A stretch of 64,000 bases of DNA from Bradyrhizobium tropiciagri (GTDB taxonomy: Bacteria; Pseudomonadota; Alphaproteobacteria; Rhizobiales; Xanthobacteraceae): NCBI RefSeq assembly GCF_018130545.1, contig NZ_JAFCKF010000006.1:62001-126000 (forward strand), written 5' to 3'. How positions within the stretch are numbered: position 1 is the stretch's first letter; every line of letters begins with the position of its first letter. The notes beneath the pieces are model-generated. The model saw only the letters and a list, made by a program, of their open reading frames with translations, did no database searches and was not told where the DNA came from. Position numbers and translations under genes: made by a program. Shown here piece by piece: positions 28,310 through 36,155 of this stretch.

Positions 28310-28720
28310 TCAACGCGGCTCGCGGAACGGGCGGCGGCGCGCCGACGCGCCCGATTCCGGATCACGTTGCACCCGGGCCCGGTTCCTGAAGCGGTGGCCG
28401 ACCACGATCAGCGCGCCCTCGGCGCGAATCGCAGTCTCCTCCGACGGCGCAGGCGGCAGATTGTCTTGCGTCACCGCTTCCAGCGCGCGCAGGAACGCGC
28501 GGCCGGCCGGTGTGATCTCCCAGCCGTCGGCATCACGCAGCACATAGCCATTGCTGAAGATGTCGAGCTCGGGAACCCGCGACGCGAGACGCTTGACCCG
28601 CGAATGCCAATCGTCGCCGCTCGATGACAGGATGGCGAGGTCGTGCTTGAGGGAATCGAGTGCGGCTCTGCCGCTGACGTGACTGGCCAATATTTTTAGA
28701 ATCGCAACCTGTATGCTCAA
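28310..28720 (-). CDS. hypothetical winged-helix-like protein
   Basis: A 136-residue protein. Residues 1-85 read as a small winged helix (SIQVAILKILASHVSGRAAL, WHSRVKRLASRVPEL, WEITPAGRAFLRALE). A Pro/Arg-rich unstructured tail follows. The pattern is known among uncharacterised Bradyrhizobium proteins. DNA binding is plausible, but no target is evident. It is monocistronic. Confidence 0.65.
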   Translation of the reverse strand: MSIQVAILKILASHVSGRAALDSLKHDLAILSSSGDDWHSRVKRLASRVPELDIFSNGYVLRDADGWEITPAGRAFLRALEAVTQDNLPPAPSEETAIRAEGALIVVGHRFRNRARVQRDPESGASARRRPFREPR

Positions 28721-28844
28721 CTCGACGCCTCGACCGCCACGGTTCTTTTTGTTCTGCGCAGCCGATCCGGAAATTATCGCGCTGACGACTCCGACGTCCA
28801 GTCGTCAGCGCCACTTATCCAGAACCCGGCGTGACGGTATGAAC

Positions 28845-30371
28845 TTACGCCGCGCGCGATGAGCCGACGCGACGCTCCGGACGTTGCGACGACATCGATT
28901 CCTCCTCCATATCCTGCGGCGCGCCCCAAAATTCCTGCACGGTTGGGCCGTGCTTCAACCTCTTGTCGCGCAGGAAGCCGAGAATTTCGTGCGGCCAGAC
29001 CCGGCGTCCCATCTGCGTGTACCAGCGCATCGCGTGACGCAGCCCGGCGTCACGATGAAACAGCACGCGCAGTAACGCCTTCGGCCGGCATTGCAGCACC
29101 ACCTCGGTGAACTTGAACCAGAGCAGCACGCGCCATGGCGACATGTGCCGTGTCGCGAGCACCTGATGCTTGTAGTCCCAGAGCCTGCGGTCGGCCTGGA
29201 TCACGCGCCGCTCTGCCGCAAGACGGAAATACGGCGTCCAGCGATGCGGCGTGACGTAGAGCATCTGGATCTGGTCAGGATCGTAGGACAACAACTGCCG
29301 CAGACCGCGCCAATGATCGCGATCGGTCTCCTCCTCGAAGCCGACCACCCAGGTCGCCATCGACAGGATCCCGTGCCGGCGCATCAGACGGATGGCCTCG
29401 CGGTCGATCGTCGTGGTGGCGCCCTTGCGGATCAGCTCAAGCGTCTTCTCGTCGGTGTTCTCCATCCCGAGCAGAAAACGTTGCCAGCCTGCCTTCTTGT
29501 AGAGATGCAGGATGTCGGCATCGCGCACGATGTCGTCGGCGCGGGTGGAGCCGACCAGGATCAGATCGACATTCTCCGCGATCAAGGCCTCAAGGAAGGT
29601 CCGCCAGGCCTTCTTCGAGACGGTTGGATTTTCATCGGCGAAATTGATCACCTTGACGCCGTGCTCGCGATTGAGCCGCGCCAATTCCTTTGCGAAGCGC
29701 ACGGGATCGCGGTGCCGCCACCGGGTCCAGAAGCCGCGCTGGCCGCAATAATTGCAGAGATGCGGACAGCCGCGCGAGAACTGCACCACAACGGCGCGTA
29801 GGCCGCCCCAATAGCTGTAGCGCGCGTGATCGATCAATTCCCAGCCGACGCGATAGGCATCGAGGTCGCGGATGACGGGCGTGGGCGGCGTGACACGCGG
29901 CCCATCATCGCTGCGGAATGCGATGCCGTTGATGATGCGCAGATCGTCGCCGGTCGCCAGCGCCCGCATCAGCCGCCGCGCGGTCTCTTCGCCCTCGCCG
30001 CGCACGATCGCGGTGACGTAGCGCTCCTCGCGCAGGATGTCGCGCCAGTGATAAGTCGGAAACACCCCGCCATAGACGATCCGCACATGCGGCAGCGCCT
30101 TGACGATCGCCTGCGCGATTTCGGCGATGACGGGATGGCCCGAGGTCGAGCCGGAATGGCCGAACAGGACGGCATCCGGCGAAAAGCGCGATGCCTCCAT
30201 CACGATGGCGTCCGTCGGCATCGGCCCGAACTCGGCATCGAGCAGCCGGACGTCGTGGCCGTCGTCGATCAGCGGACCGCCGATCGACAGCAGGCCGAGC
30301 GGCGGCAGATGGTCGTCCGGAATCCGGCTGCCGATCGCCGGATGCGGCACGTTGATGAGAAGAATACGCAT
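28845..30371 (-). CDS. B12-binding radical SAM protein, BchE-like
   Basis: A 508-residue protein. Residues 1-140 form a cobalamin-binding Rossmann domain (RILLINVPHPAIGS, LFGHSGSTSGHPVIAE, RIVYGGVFPTYHW). The radical SAM core carries Cys202, Cys206 and Cys209 in CPHLCNYC, followed by NFADENPTVSKKAW, FLLGMENTDEKTLELI and MATWVVGFEEETDRDHW. This architecture is that of BchE (anaerobic Mg-protoporphyrin ester cyclase) and its paralogues. No bacteriochlorophyll gene is nearby, and BchE proteins proper differ at the N-terminus, so the real substrate is open. It is preceded by a hairpin terminator of the uppS transcript. Confidence 0.8.
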   Translation of the reverse strand: MRILLINVPHPAIGSRIPDDHLPPLGLLSIGGPLIDDGHDVRLLDAEFGPMPTDAIVMEASRFSPDAVLFGHSGSTSGHPVIAEIAQAIVKALPHVRIVYGGVFPTYHWRDILREERYVTAIVRGEGEETARRLMRALATGDDLRIINGIAFRSDDGPRVTPPTPVIRDLDAYRVGWELIDHARYSYWGGLRAVVVQFSRGCPHLCNYCGQRGFWTRWRHRDPVRFAKELARLNREHGVKVINFADENPTVSKKAWRTFLEALIAENVDLILVGSTRADDIVRDADILHLYKKAGWQRFLLGMENTDEKTLELIRKGATTTIDREAIRLMRRHGILSMATWVVGFEEETDRDHWRGLRQLLSYDPDQIQMLYVTPHRWTPYFRLAAERRVIQADRRLWDYKHQVLATRHMSPWRVLLWFKFTEVVLQCRPKALLRVLFHRDAGLRHAMRWYTQMGRRVWPHEILGFLRDKRLKHGPTVQEFWGAPQDMEEESMSSQRPERRVGSSRAA

Positions 30372-30429
30372 GGATGATCGCTCCCGCTTTGGTTGGCGTG
30401 ATCGGTCGTCCCCGCATCGTGTGGAAGAG

Positions 30430-30452
30430 AGCCCGGCCCCCCGGGCCGGGCT
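30430..30452 (-). terminator. hairpin terminator downstream of uppS paralogue
   Basis: AGCCCGGCC and GGCCGGGCT arms have a 5-base loop. On the minus strand the stem is followed by CTCTTCC rather than a pure T-run. The position between the uppS stop and the BchE-like start supports it. Confidence 0.5.
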
Positions 30453-30483
30453 TTAGGAGAGGCGCAGCACAGCCTCTTTATTT

Positions 30484-30534
30484 GAGCACGCTCCTTTCGG
30501 AAAACCGCTTCGCGCTTTTCCGGATCATGCTCTA
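30484..30534. repeat. GAGCATGATC-family repeat, copy 2 (short)
   Basis: GAGCACGCTC and GATCATGCTC ends enclose CGGAAAACCGCTTCGCGC and TTTTCCG. It is a deleted form of the element at 2277-2355. Its right end CTA is the complement of the uppS TAG stop, as in copy 1. Confidence 0.75.
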
Positions 30535-31272
30535 GAGATTCGGCACCTCCGCCGGCGCGATCGCGGTCAGCCCGCCGAAGCGGCGCTCGCGGCCATGGAA
30601 GGAGGCGAGTGCGTCGGCGAGGTCGTCGGCTTCGAATTCGGGCCACATCCGCTCGGTGAAGTGCAGCTCGGCATAGGCGCCTTCCCAGAGCAGGAAGTCC
30701 GACAGCCGCTTCTCGCCCGAGGTGCGGATGATCAGATCGACGTCACGCAGGCCGGCTTCGCCGGTGATCAGATCGGCAAAAGTCTCGCGGCTCAGCGGGC
30801 CTGCGCCGGCCACGCGCGCGGCGGCGTTCAGGATGGCGTCACGCGCCGAATAGTCGATCGCGATGCGCAGATGCAGCGTGGTGCCGGAGGCGGTCTCGAC
30901 CTCGGCGCGCGTGATCGCGGCAGCGATGCCGTCGGGCAGCCGGTCGCGGCGGCCAATCACGGTGAGGCGGACACCGTTGCGCACCAGGGCTGCGATCTCG
31001 TTGGCGAGATAGAACCGCAACAGCCCCATCAGCGCCGCGACCTCGGCCTTCGGGCGGCGCCAATTGTCGCTGGAGAAAGCGTAGAGCGTCAGCGTGCCGA
31101 CGCCGTGGTCCGGCGCGGCCTCGACGATGCGGCGGATCGCTTCGACGCCCGCTTCATGTCCGCGCAGCCGCGACAGGCCGCGCCGCGTCGCCCAGCGGCC
31201 GTTGCCGTCCATGATGATGCCGACATGGAGCCGTGTGGCCAGCTCCGGCTTGAGCGCGACGTTACTTTGCAT
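30532..31272 (-). CDS. uppS: undecaprenyl/decaprenyl diphosphate synthase paralogue
   Basis: A 246-residue cis-prenyltransferase. The diphosphate-binding [36 protein letters not shown] and the C-terminal [17 protein letters not shown]-type region are all present. These enzymes extend farnesyl diphosphate to the lipid carrier for wall and polysaccharide synthesis. It is not in the usual frr-uppS-cdsA context, so it is probably a second copy. ATG 31272 or GTG 31275 may start it; both sit in an ACTTTG-N5-CAAAGT palindrome. The stop is supplied by a repeat. Confidence 0.88.
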   Translation of the reverse strand: MQSNVALKPELATRLHVGIIMDGNGRWATRRGLSRLRGHEAGVEAIRRIVEAAPDHGVGTLTLYAFSSDNWRRPKAEVAALMGLLRFYLANEIAALVRNGVRLTVIGRRDRLPDGIAAAITRAEVETASGTTLHLRIAIDYSARDAILNAAARVAGAGPLSRETFADLITGEAGLRDVDLIIRTSGEKRLSDFLLWEGAYAELHFTERMWPEFEADDLADALASFHGRERRFGGLTAIAPAEVPNL

Positions 31273-31280
31273 CACAAAGT
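31264..31280. promoter_or_regulatory. ACTTTG-N5-CAAAGT operator over the uppS start
   Basis: ACTTTG-CATCA-CAAAGT covers the start codon and spacer of the uppS paralogue. The arms are identical to those of the palindrome at 32341-32357, in front of the membrane-protein/regulator pair. Confidence 0.65.
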
Positions 31281-31302
31281 CTCCGGATAAAAAATGGAAT
31301 AA

Positions 31303-31725
31303 TCAAACTGGCTGAATGCCGAGACGTCCGGGCGCGCCGTCGTCCTTGCCGGCAGCCTTTTCAGCCCTGCCAGCGGCCTTCTCGGCCGTGCCGGCTGCCT
31401 TGGCTGCGTCGCGCACCAGCTGTTCGAGCACGGCGAGATAATCGAGGAAGCGACGGCGGCCGCTCTTGGTCAGGCGGCAGCTGGTGTGCGGGCGATTGCC
31501 TTCATAACCCTTGATGACATCGACCAGGCCGGCCTCCTGCAGCACCTGCAGATGCCGGCTGAGATTGCCGTCGGTCAAGCCGCAGAGCTGCTTGAGATCG
31601 GCAAAGGCGAGTCCCTTCGGATGCGCCATCAGCGAGGTCAACAGCCCGAGCCGCGCCTTCTCGTGGATGACGCGGTCGAGGCCATCATAGGCAAACGGCG
31701 CGGTGGTCACGTCAGTCTTCGGCAT
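31303..31725 (-). CDS. winged-helix transcriptional regulator (HTH_27-like)
   Basis: A 140-residue DNA-binding protein: LDRVIHEKARLGLLTSLMAH, LAFADLKQLCGLTDGNLSRHL (recognition helix) and VDVIKGYEGNRPHTSCRLTK (wing), followed by a dimer helix and an Ala/Lys tail with KAAGTAEKAAGRAEKAAG repeats. The ATG at 31725 lies 5 bases from GGAGG and inside the end of the upstream membrane-protein gene, so the pair is translationally coupled. The two matching palindromes nearby are its probable sites. It would control itself and uppS. Confidence 0.82.
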   Translation of the reverse strand: MPKTDVTTAPFAYDGLDRVIHEKARLGLLTSLMAHPKGLAFADLKQLCGLTDGNLSRHLQVLQEAGLVDVIKGYEGNRPHTSCRLTKSGRRRFLDYLAVLEQLVRDAAKAAGTAEKAAGRAEKAAGKDDGAPGRLGIQPV

Positions 31726-32329
31726 CATTGCCTCCGGAAGCGAAATACAACAGCGCGGCGAGCAGCAGCTGGCCGATCGCGAACGGCAGACCCATGGTCC
31801 AGGGCGACAGCGCATGGCTCTGGCTTGCGATCAGCAGCACCGTGAAGCCCGACAGAAAATACCAGGCGCCACCGAGCGCGATCGTGCGCGGCAGCAGGCG
31901 AACCGAGGCGAACACGCCGAGGCTGACCAGCACCTGCCAGAGGCCGGGCAGCATCCACAGCGTCTCCGGCGCGAATTTCCATTGCAGGATCGCGAGCAGC
32001 ACGCCGGCGATGACAGCGGGAACGAACTGCTCGATCGCCTGCTGCACCATCGCGTCCGCGAGGCCGGAATGATGCCGCCGCGAGCGCGCCTGCATCTCGA
32101 TCCAGATCAGCACGGCCGAGAGCAACGCGGCCGCGGCCCAGCCCGCGAGGAACGCAATCGGATGATTGGTGGGATCGTCGAGCCAGAGATATTGCGCAAT
32201 CGCTGTGACCAGCGCGATGCCGCTGGTGGCCGCCACGGTCGCCGGGCCGTAGCCGCGAAACGCGGTTCCGGCCGCAATCTGGCTGCGGATCGCGAGAATA
32301 TCGGCCAACGCCTTGTCGAGGTCGCGCAT
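31712..32329 (-). CDS. multi-pass membrane protein
   Basis: A 205-residue protein with an N-terminal soluble helix (RDLDKALADILAIRSQIAAG) and about five or six hydrophobic segments (for example VAATSGIALVTAIAQYLWL, AIAFLAGWAAAALLSAVLIW, FVPAVIAGVLLAILQW). It overlaps the following regulator gene by 14 bases. Small membrane proteins paired with an HTH_27 regulator are common, but the role is unknown; it may sense or modify the envelope. The start is at ATG 32329. Confidence 0.7.
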   Translation of the reverse strand: MRDLDKALADILAIRSQIAAGTAFRGYGPATVAATSGIALVTAIAQYLWLDDPTNHPIAFLAGWAAAALLSAVLIWIEMQARSRRHHSGLADAMVQQAIEQFVPAVIAGVLLAILQWKFAPETLWMLPGLWQVLVSLGVFASVRLLPRTIALGGAWYFLSGFTVLLIASQSHALSPWTMGLPFAIGQLLLAALLYFASGGNDAED

Positions 32330-32340
32330 GATTCGCCCGC

Positions 32341-32357
32341 ACTTTGTATTGCAAAGT
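32341..32357. promoter_or_regulatory. ACTTTG-N5-CAAAGT operator of membrane-protein operon
   Basis: ACTTTG-TATTG-CAAAGT lies 12 bp upstream of the membrane-protein start, where a repressor would block transcription. The TATAC bases next to it suggest overlap with a promoter. Confidence 0.65.
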
Positions 32358-32457
32358 ATACGGGATCGCCAAGTAAAGGCAAGCGGCAAGGCACGGCGTG
32401 CCGATCGCGATGTTTAACAGCCGGTTACCGCACGGATTGCGGCGAAAGCGTGCTGTC

Positions 32458-32814
32458 TTACACCTTCACGAGGCTGGTAAAGCCGCCATAGATCATCCGC
32501 TTGACGTCGAACGGCACGTCGCCCGTCCCCATCGATTCCAGGCGCGGATCGGCCATCACCTTGGCATTGATCTTGTCGCGCTGGGCGCGCGACTTGTAGG
32601 TGATCCAGGCGAACACGACGGTCTCGCCGGCCTTCAGCTTCACGCTTTGCGGAAACGAGGTCAGCTTGCCCGGCTTGACGTCGTCAGCGACCCATTCTCG
32701 ATAATCCAGCGCGCCATGTTCGCGCCAAACCTTGCCGGCCATCTTCGAGAGCTTGGCATAGGCTTTGAGTTTCTTCTTCGGCACGGCGACGACGAAACCA
32801 TCGACGTAAGGCAT
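32458..32814 (-). CDS. DUF1428 family protein
   Basis: A 118-residue DUF1428 protein (YVDGFVVAVPKKKLKAY, EHGALDYREWVADDVKPG, RMIYGGFTSLV) with a predicted ferredoxin-like alpha/beta dimer fold. Family function is not established. It is the last gene of the ArsR-SRPBCC-DUF899-DUF1428 set. A degenerate GTCATTGCGAG repeat (32842-32868) separates it from the DUF899 gene. Confidence 0.85.
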   Translation of the reverse strand: MPYVDGFVVAVPKKKLKAYAKLSKMAGKVWREHGALDYREWVADDVKPGKLTSFPQSVKLKAGETVVFAWITYKSRAQRDKINAKVMADPRLESMGTGDVPFDVKRMIYGGFTSLVKV

Positions 32815-32841
32815 TGGGCGATTCCTGCTGTTTGACTCCCC

Positions 32842-32868
32842 GTCATTGCGAGCGTCAGCGAAGCAACG
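32842..32868. repeat. degenerate GTCATTGCGAG repeat half
   Basis: GTCATTGCGAGCG followed by AGCGAAGCAACGA resembles the left half of the palindrome at 38355-38444. The right arm is missing. Confidence 0.45.
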
Positions 32869-32872
32869 ACGC

Positions 32873-33610
32873 TCAGGAGCGACAGCAGGATGCCTGAACC
32901 GGTGCCGGTTGGTACTGGTCACGTAGCCGCACCCAATCCATCGGATAGGGCAAGCCCTCCTCGTGGCGGCCGAGCGGCGTCAGATCGAGATAGTGATAGG
33001 CGGCATTCATCATGTCGAGGCCACGCGCGAAGGTCGAGTAGGTGTGGAACACGCTGCCCTGCTCGTCGCGGAAGAACACGCTGATGCCGGGCAGCTCGGG
33101 GCCGTAGAGCGGGGTCGTTCCGTAATTGTATTTCGCGTCACCCGCAACGATCTGGCCTTGCGTGAACGACACGCCGTAATCGTAGTTGAACTCATTGGCG
33201 CCGGACGACACCCAGTCGAAGGTCCAGCCCATCCGCGTCTTGAACGCTTCGAGCTTGGCGAGCGGCGCGAGCGAGATCGCGACCATCGTGGTGTCGCGCG
33301 CGGCCAGATGCGGAACCATCCGCTCAAACCCGTCGACCCAGAACGAGCAGCTCTTGCACGCGGCGTCCCATTCCGGCGCGAACATCACGTGCTGCACGAC
33401 GAGCTGCGGCCGGTCCTTGAAGAGATCGCCGAGCGTCACCTTGCCGCCCGGCCCGTCGAACACATAGTCCTTGTCGACCTTGACCCAGGGCAGCTCGCGA
33501 CGTTGCCGGCTCACCGCTTCGCGGGCTTGCGTCAGTTCCTTCTCACTGATCATCAGCGCCTTGCGGGCGGCGATCCATTGTTCGCGTGAGACGATTGCGT
33601 GCTGAGACAT
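32873..33610 (-). CDS. DUF899 thioredoxin-like protein
   Basis: A 245-residue DUF899 protein. The thioredoxin-like domain has QLVVQHVMFAPEWDAACKSCSFWVD with the CxxC-type pair Cys-Lys-Ser-Cys and a following FFRDEQGSVFHTYSTFARG. The family is common beside SRPBCC proteins in soil bacteria. The C-terminus ends CCRS. It is the third gene of the operon. A redox role is inferred from the fold. Confidence 0.87.
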   Translation of the reverse strand: MSQHAIVSREQWIAARKALMISEKELTQAREAVSRQRRELPWVKVDKDYVFDGPGGKVTLGDLFKDRPQLVVQHVMFAPEWDAACKSCSFWVDGFERMVPHLAARDTTMVAISLAPLAKLEAFKTRMGWTFDWVSSGANEFNYDYGVSFTQGQIVAGDAKYNYGTTPLYGPELPGISVFFRDEQGSVFHTYSTFARGLDMMNAAYHYLDLTPLGRHEEGLPYPMDWVRLRDQYQPAPVQASCCRS

Positions 33611-33628
33611 GCGATGCTCCCTTGCAGG

Positions 33629-34099
33629 TCAGGCGTCGACATATTGTTCCAGATTGCCGAGGAATTCGGTCCAGCCGCGCTGGTGGTTGTCGCGGGCGGC
33701 CTCGTCGACGAACTGCGCGTGATGGAAGGTGAGCAAGGTGCCGCCGGCATCCGGCTTGATCGACACCGTCACCTCGGAGACGCGCTCCGGCGTCGAATGC
33801 CAGGCCCAGCTGAACACCAGTCTCTCGTTCGGCACCACCTCGCGATAGACGCCGCCGACCTCATGATACTCACCGTTCGAACCGGTGAACTTGATCCGGT
33901 AGTGTCCGCCGACGCGGACATCGAGCTCGGCGTCCGTGGTGCCGGGCTTGACCTGCCCGGGGCCGAACCACCGCGCTAGGTTTTCCGGCTCGGTCCACGC
34001 GGCGTAGACTTTTTCCGGCCGCGCGCGGAGCCGACGCGTGAGTGTGAGGCTGGGGCGCGCGGCGAGGCCGGCATCGGCGACTGCGGATTGGTTGGCCAT
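33629..34099 (-). CDS. SRPBCC / AHSA1-like protein
   Basis: A 156-residue START-like protein of the activator-of-Hsp90-ATPase/SRPBCC superfamily: TRRLRARPEKVYAAWTEPEN, ARWFGPG, GGHYRIKFTG and TLLTFHHAQF. GGAGG lies 7 bases before the ATG at 34099. The gene starts 124 bases inside the ArsR gene, in another frame. Such proteins bind hydrophobic ligands; which one is unknown. The DUF899 gene follows 18 bp downstream. Confidence 0.9.
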   Translation of the reverse strand: MANQSAVADAGLAARPSLTLTRRLRARPEKVYAAWTEPENLARWFGPGQVKPGTTDAELDVRVGGHYRIKFTGSNGEYHEVGGVYREVVPNERLVFSWAWHSTPERVSEVTVSIKPDAGGTLLTFHHAQFVDEAARDNHQRGWTEFLGNLEQYVDA

Positions 34100-34428
34100 G
34101 GGTCTTCCTCCACAAAAGCTGCAAGGCGATCGAGATTGTCGGACCAGAATTGCGCGTAGCGATTGAGCCAGTTCATCGCCTGCTCCATCGGCCTCGCGGT
34201 GAGTCGGCACGCCACCGTGCGGCCGGTCTTTTCGCGCGTGACGAGACCCGCATCGGTGAGCACGTCGAGGTGCTTCATGATCGCCGGCAGCGACATCGCG
34301 AATGGCTGCGCCAGCTCGCTCACCGACAGGCCGTCCTGCTCGCCGAGCCGCGCCAGCAGTGCGCGGCGGGTGGGGTCGGAAAGCGCTGCGAAGGTGCGGT
34401 CCAGCGTCTCGTCCTGATACTTAACCAT
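33976..34428 (-). CDS. ArsR-family transcriptional regulator
   Basis: A 150-residue ArsR/SmtB winged helix (LDRTFAALSDPTRRALLARL, LSVSELAQPFAMSLPAIMKHL, VTREKTGRTVACRLTARP). No metal-binding cysteine pair is seen, which is typical for ArsR proteins paired with SRPBCC genes. The last 40 residues (Pro/Ser/Arg-rich) are encoded where the SRPBCC gene already runs in another frame. A 24-bp near-perfect palindrome covers the start codon and is the likely operator. Confidence 0.88.
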   Translation of the reverse strand: MVKYQDETLDRTFAALSDPTRRALLARLGEQDGLSVSELAQPFAMSLPAIMKHLDVLTDAGLVTREKTGRTVACRLTARPMEQAMNWLNRYAQFWSDNLDRLAAFVEEDPWPTNPQSPMPASPRAPASHSRVGSARGRKKSTPRGPSRKT

Positions 34429-34440
34429 ATGGTTTAGTAT
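34417..34440. promoter_or_regulatory. ArsR operator over its own start codon
   Basis: ATACTTAACCATATGGTTTAGTAT is a near-perfect palindrome with core AACCATATGGTT. Only one base pair breaks symmetry. The ArsR ATG lies at the centre of the site. TATACT on the minus strand just upstream could be the -10 box. Confidence 0.75.
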
Positions 34441-34554
34441 AAGCGCAATCGGCGCGGCGTCAAGCGGAATGCTTCACGATCGCGTTAGACGGAACGCTGT
34501 GCGAGAACCAGTATTGATACGGCGGCAACCTGCGCCGTGCGGTGACGCCGGATT

Positions 34555-34845
34555 CTAATCGGGGTAGGCGTGCCGGTGCCGGCGATGATGGCGGCGCGGC
34601 GGCGGTGGCGGCGGCGGCTCGCGAAACAGGAAGCGCGGGTTCTCGCCACAGCTGAGATAGCGCCCGGACACGCTCGCCGAACACTGATCGTAGGTCTGGT
34701 AGGCGCATTCGCCGGGATAGCCGAGGCTCGGCCCCTGCGCGCACCAGGGATAGTCATACGGATCGGCGGACGCGGGCTTGATGCTCGCCGCACCGGCAAG
34801 CGCCATCGTCCCCAAAACAAGCATTGCCAATCGCGATATGCGCAT
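34555..34845 (-). CDS. DUF3551 family exported protein
   Basis: A 96-residue small secreted protein with a signal peptide of about 1-27 (PASA-DP). The mature part contains DYPWCAQG, SLGYPGECAYQTYDQC and YLSCGENP, the four-cysteine pattern of DUF3551, followed by a Pro run and a His/Arg tail. GGAGG precedes the ATG at 34845. The family is abundant in Bradyrhizobium and has no known function. Confidence 0.85.
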   Translation of the reverse strand: MRISRLAMLVLGTMALAGAASIKPASADPYDYPWCAQGPSLGYPGECAYQTYDQCSASVSGRYLSCGENPRFLFREPPPPPPPRRHHRRHRHAYPD

Positions 34846-34966
34846 GATCCGCCTCCTTCGATGCCGCAGCGAGCAAGAGCGCGGCATCTTAGGTAAGGTT
34901 CCTGAAGCTCATTTTATTCCGCGTCAAGACCCGGCAAAGGACCCGGCGTCTCCTGACGCGCGACGC

Positions 34967-35938
34967 CTACTCGACCTTGAGGCCGGCAAACTCGACCACC
35001 TTCTTCCACTTGTCGGTCTCGGCCTTGATGTCGTTGCCGAAGGCGTCCGGGGTCTGGATCAGCGAATCGCCACCGAGCTCGACCAGGCGCTTGCGCATAT
35101 CCGGTTCAGCGAGAACCGCATTGATCTCGGTATTGAGCTTGGCGATCAGTTCCTTGGGCGTGTTCTTCGGCGCGCCCATGCCGAACAGCGCGCTCGCCTC
35201 GTAACCCTTCACTGTCTCGGCGATCGCCGGCACGTCGGGCAGCTGCGAGGAACGCTCGGTCGTCGTCACGCCGAGCGCGCGCAGCGAGCCGGAGCGGATG
35301 TGCTGGATGATCGAGGGCATGTTGTCGAAGATCACCTGCACCTGTCCACCGAGCATGTCGGTGATCGCAGGCGCGGCGCCGCGATACGGCACATGCTGCA
35401 TCTTGCAGCCGGTCATCGACATGAACATCTCGCCGGACAGATGCACCGAGGTGCCGTTGCCGGACGAGGCCATGTTCACCTTGCCGGGATTGGCCTTCAC
35501 ATATTCGATGAACTCGGCGACGGTCTTGGCCGGCACGTCCTTGTTGACGGTCATCACGTTCGGCACGCGGTTGAAGGAGGCAACCGGCGCGACGTCGCGC
35601 ACGAAGTTGAATTTCAGATTGGCGTAGAGCGAAGCGTTGATGTAGTTCGCCGGATTGACCAGCAGCACGGTGTAGCCGTCCGGCTCGGCGTTGATCGCAG
35701 CTTCGGTGCCGATATTGTTGCCGGCGCCCGGCTTGTTCTCGATCACGAATTGCTGGCCGAGCTTCTCCGACAACCGTTGCCCGATCAGGCGCGCGATGAT
35801 GTCGGTGGCGCCGCCCGGCGGATAACCCACGATCCAGCGCACCGGCCGCGCCGGATAGTCGGCTGCGGACGCACGGCCGATCGCGAATGTCGAAATTCCC
35901 GACCCGATCAGGCCCAGCGCGGTGCGGCGTGAAATCAT
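34967..35938 (-). CDS. Bug/TctC-type periplasmic binding protein
   Basis: A 323-residue tripartite tricarboxylate transporter receptor. A twin-arginine-like leader (SRRTALGLIGSG) is followed by ARPVRWIVGYPPGGATDIIARL, NKPGAGNNIGTEA and VNMASSGNGTSVHLSGE, standard for the family. GGGAG precedes the ATG at 35938. No tctA or tctB membrane genes are adjacent, so it is an orphan receptor, as is common in this family. Ligands are usually carboxylates. Confidence 0.9.
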   Translation of the reverse strand: MISRRTALGLIGSGISTFAIGRASAADYPARPVRWIVGYPPGGATDIIARLIGQRLSEKLGQQFVIENKPGAGNNIGTEAAINAEPDGYTVLLVNPANYINASLYANLKFNFVRDVAPVASFNRVPNVMTVNKDVPAKTVAEFIEYVKANPGKVNMASSGNGTSVHLSGEMFMSMTGCKMQHVPYRGAAPAITDMLGGQVQVIFDNMPSIIQHIRSGSLRALGVTTTERSSQLPDVPAIAETVKGYEASALFGMGAPKNTPKELIAKLNTEINAVLAEPDMRKRLVELGGDSLIQTPDAFGNDIKAETDKWKKVVEFAGLKVE

Positions 35939-36155
35939 GAAGTTTCTCCCAATCCAGCAGGGTTTGGTGCCCTGCCCGTTTCTGTTGCGTTGCGTGCGGC
36001 GCGGTTTTAACAAACAATGTGTGAGGCGGCCAGTGCGACACGTGCGCCGCCGACCGCGACGAAAGACTAAGCTGCAATCTTGTTATGATGCGTTTTCTTC
36101 ACGCGAACCGGTGGCCACTTCGCTCGAAAACGCTCTGGACCGAAGAGGATCGATC

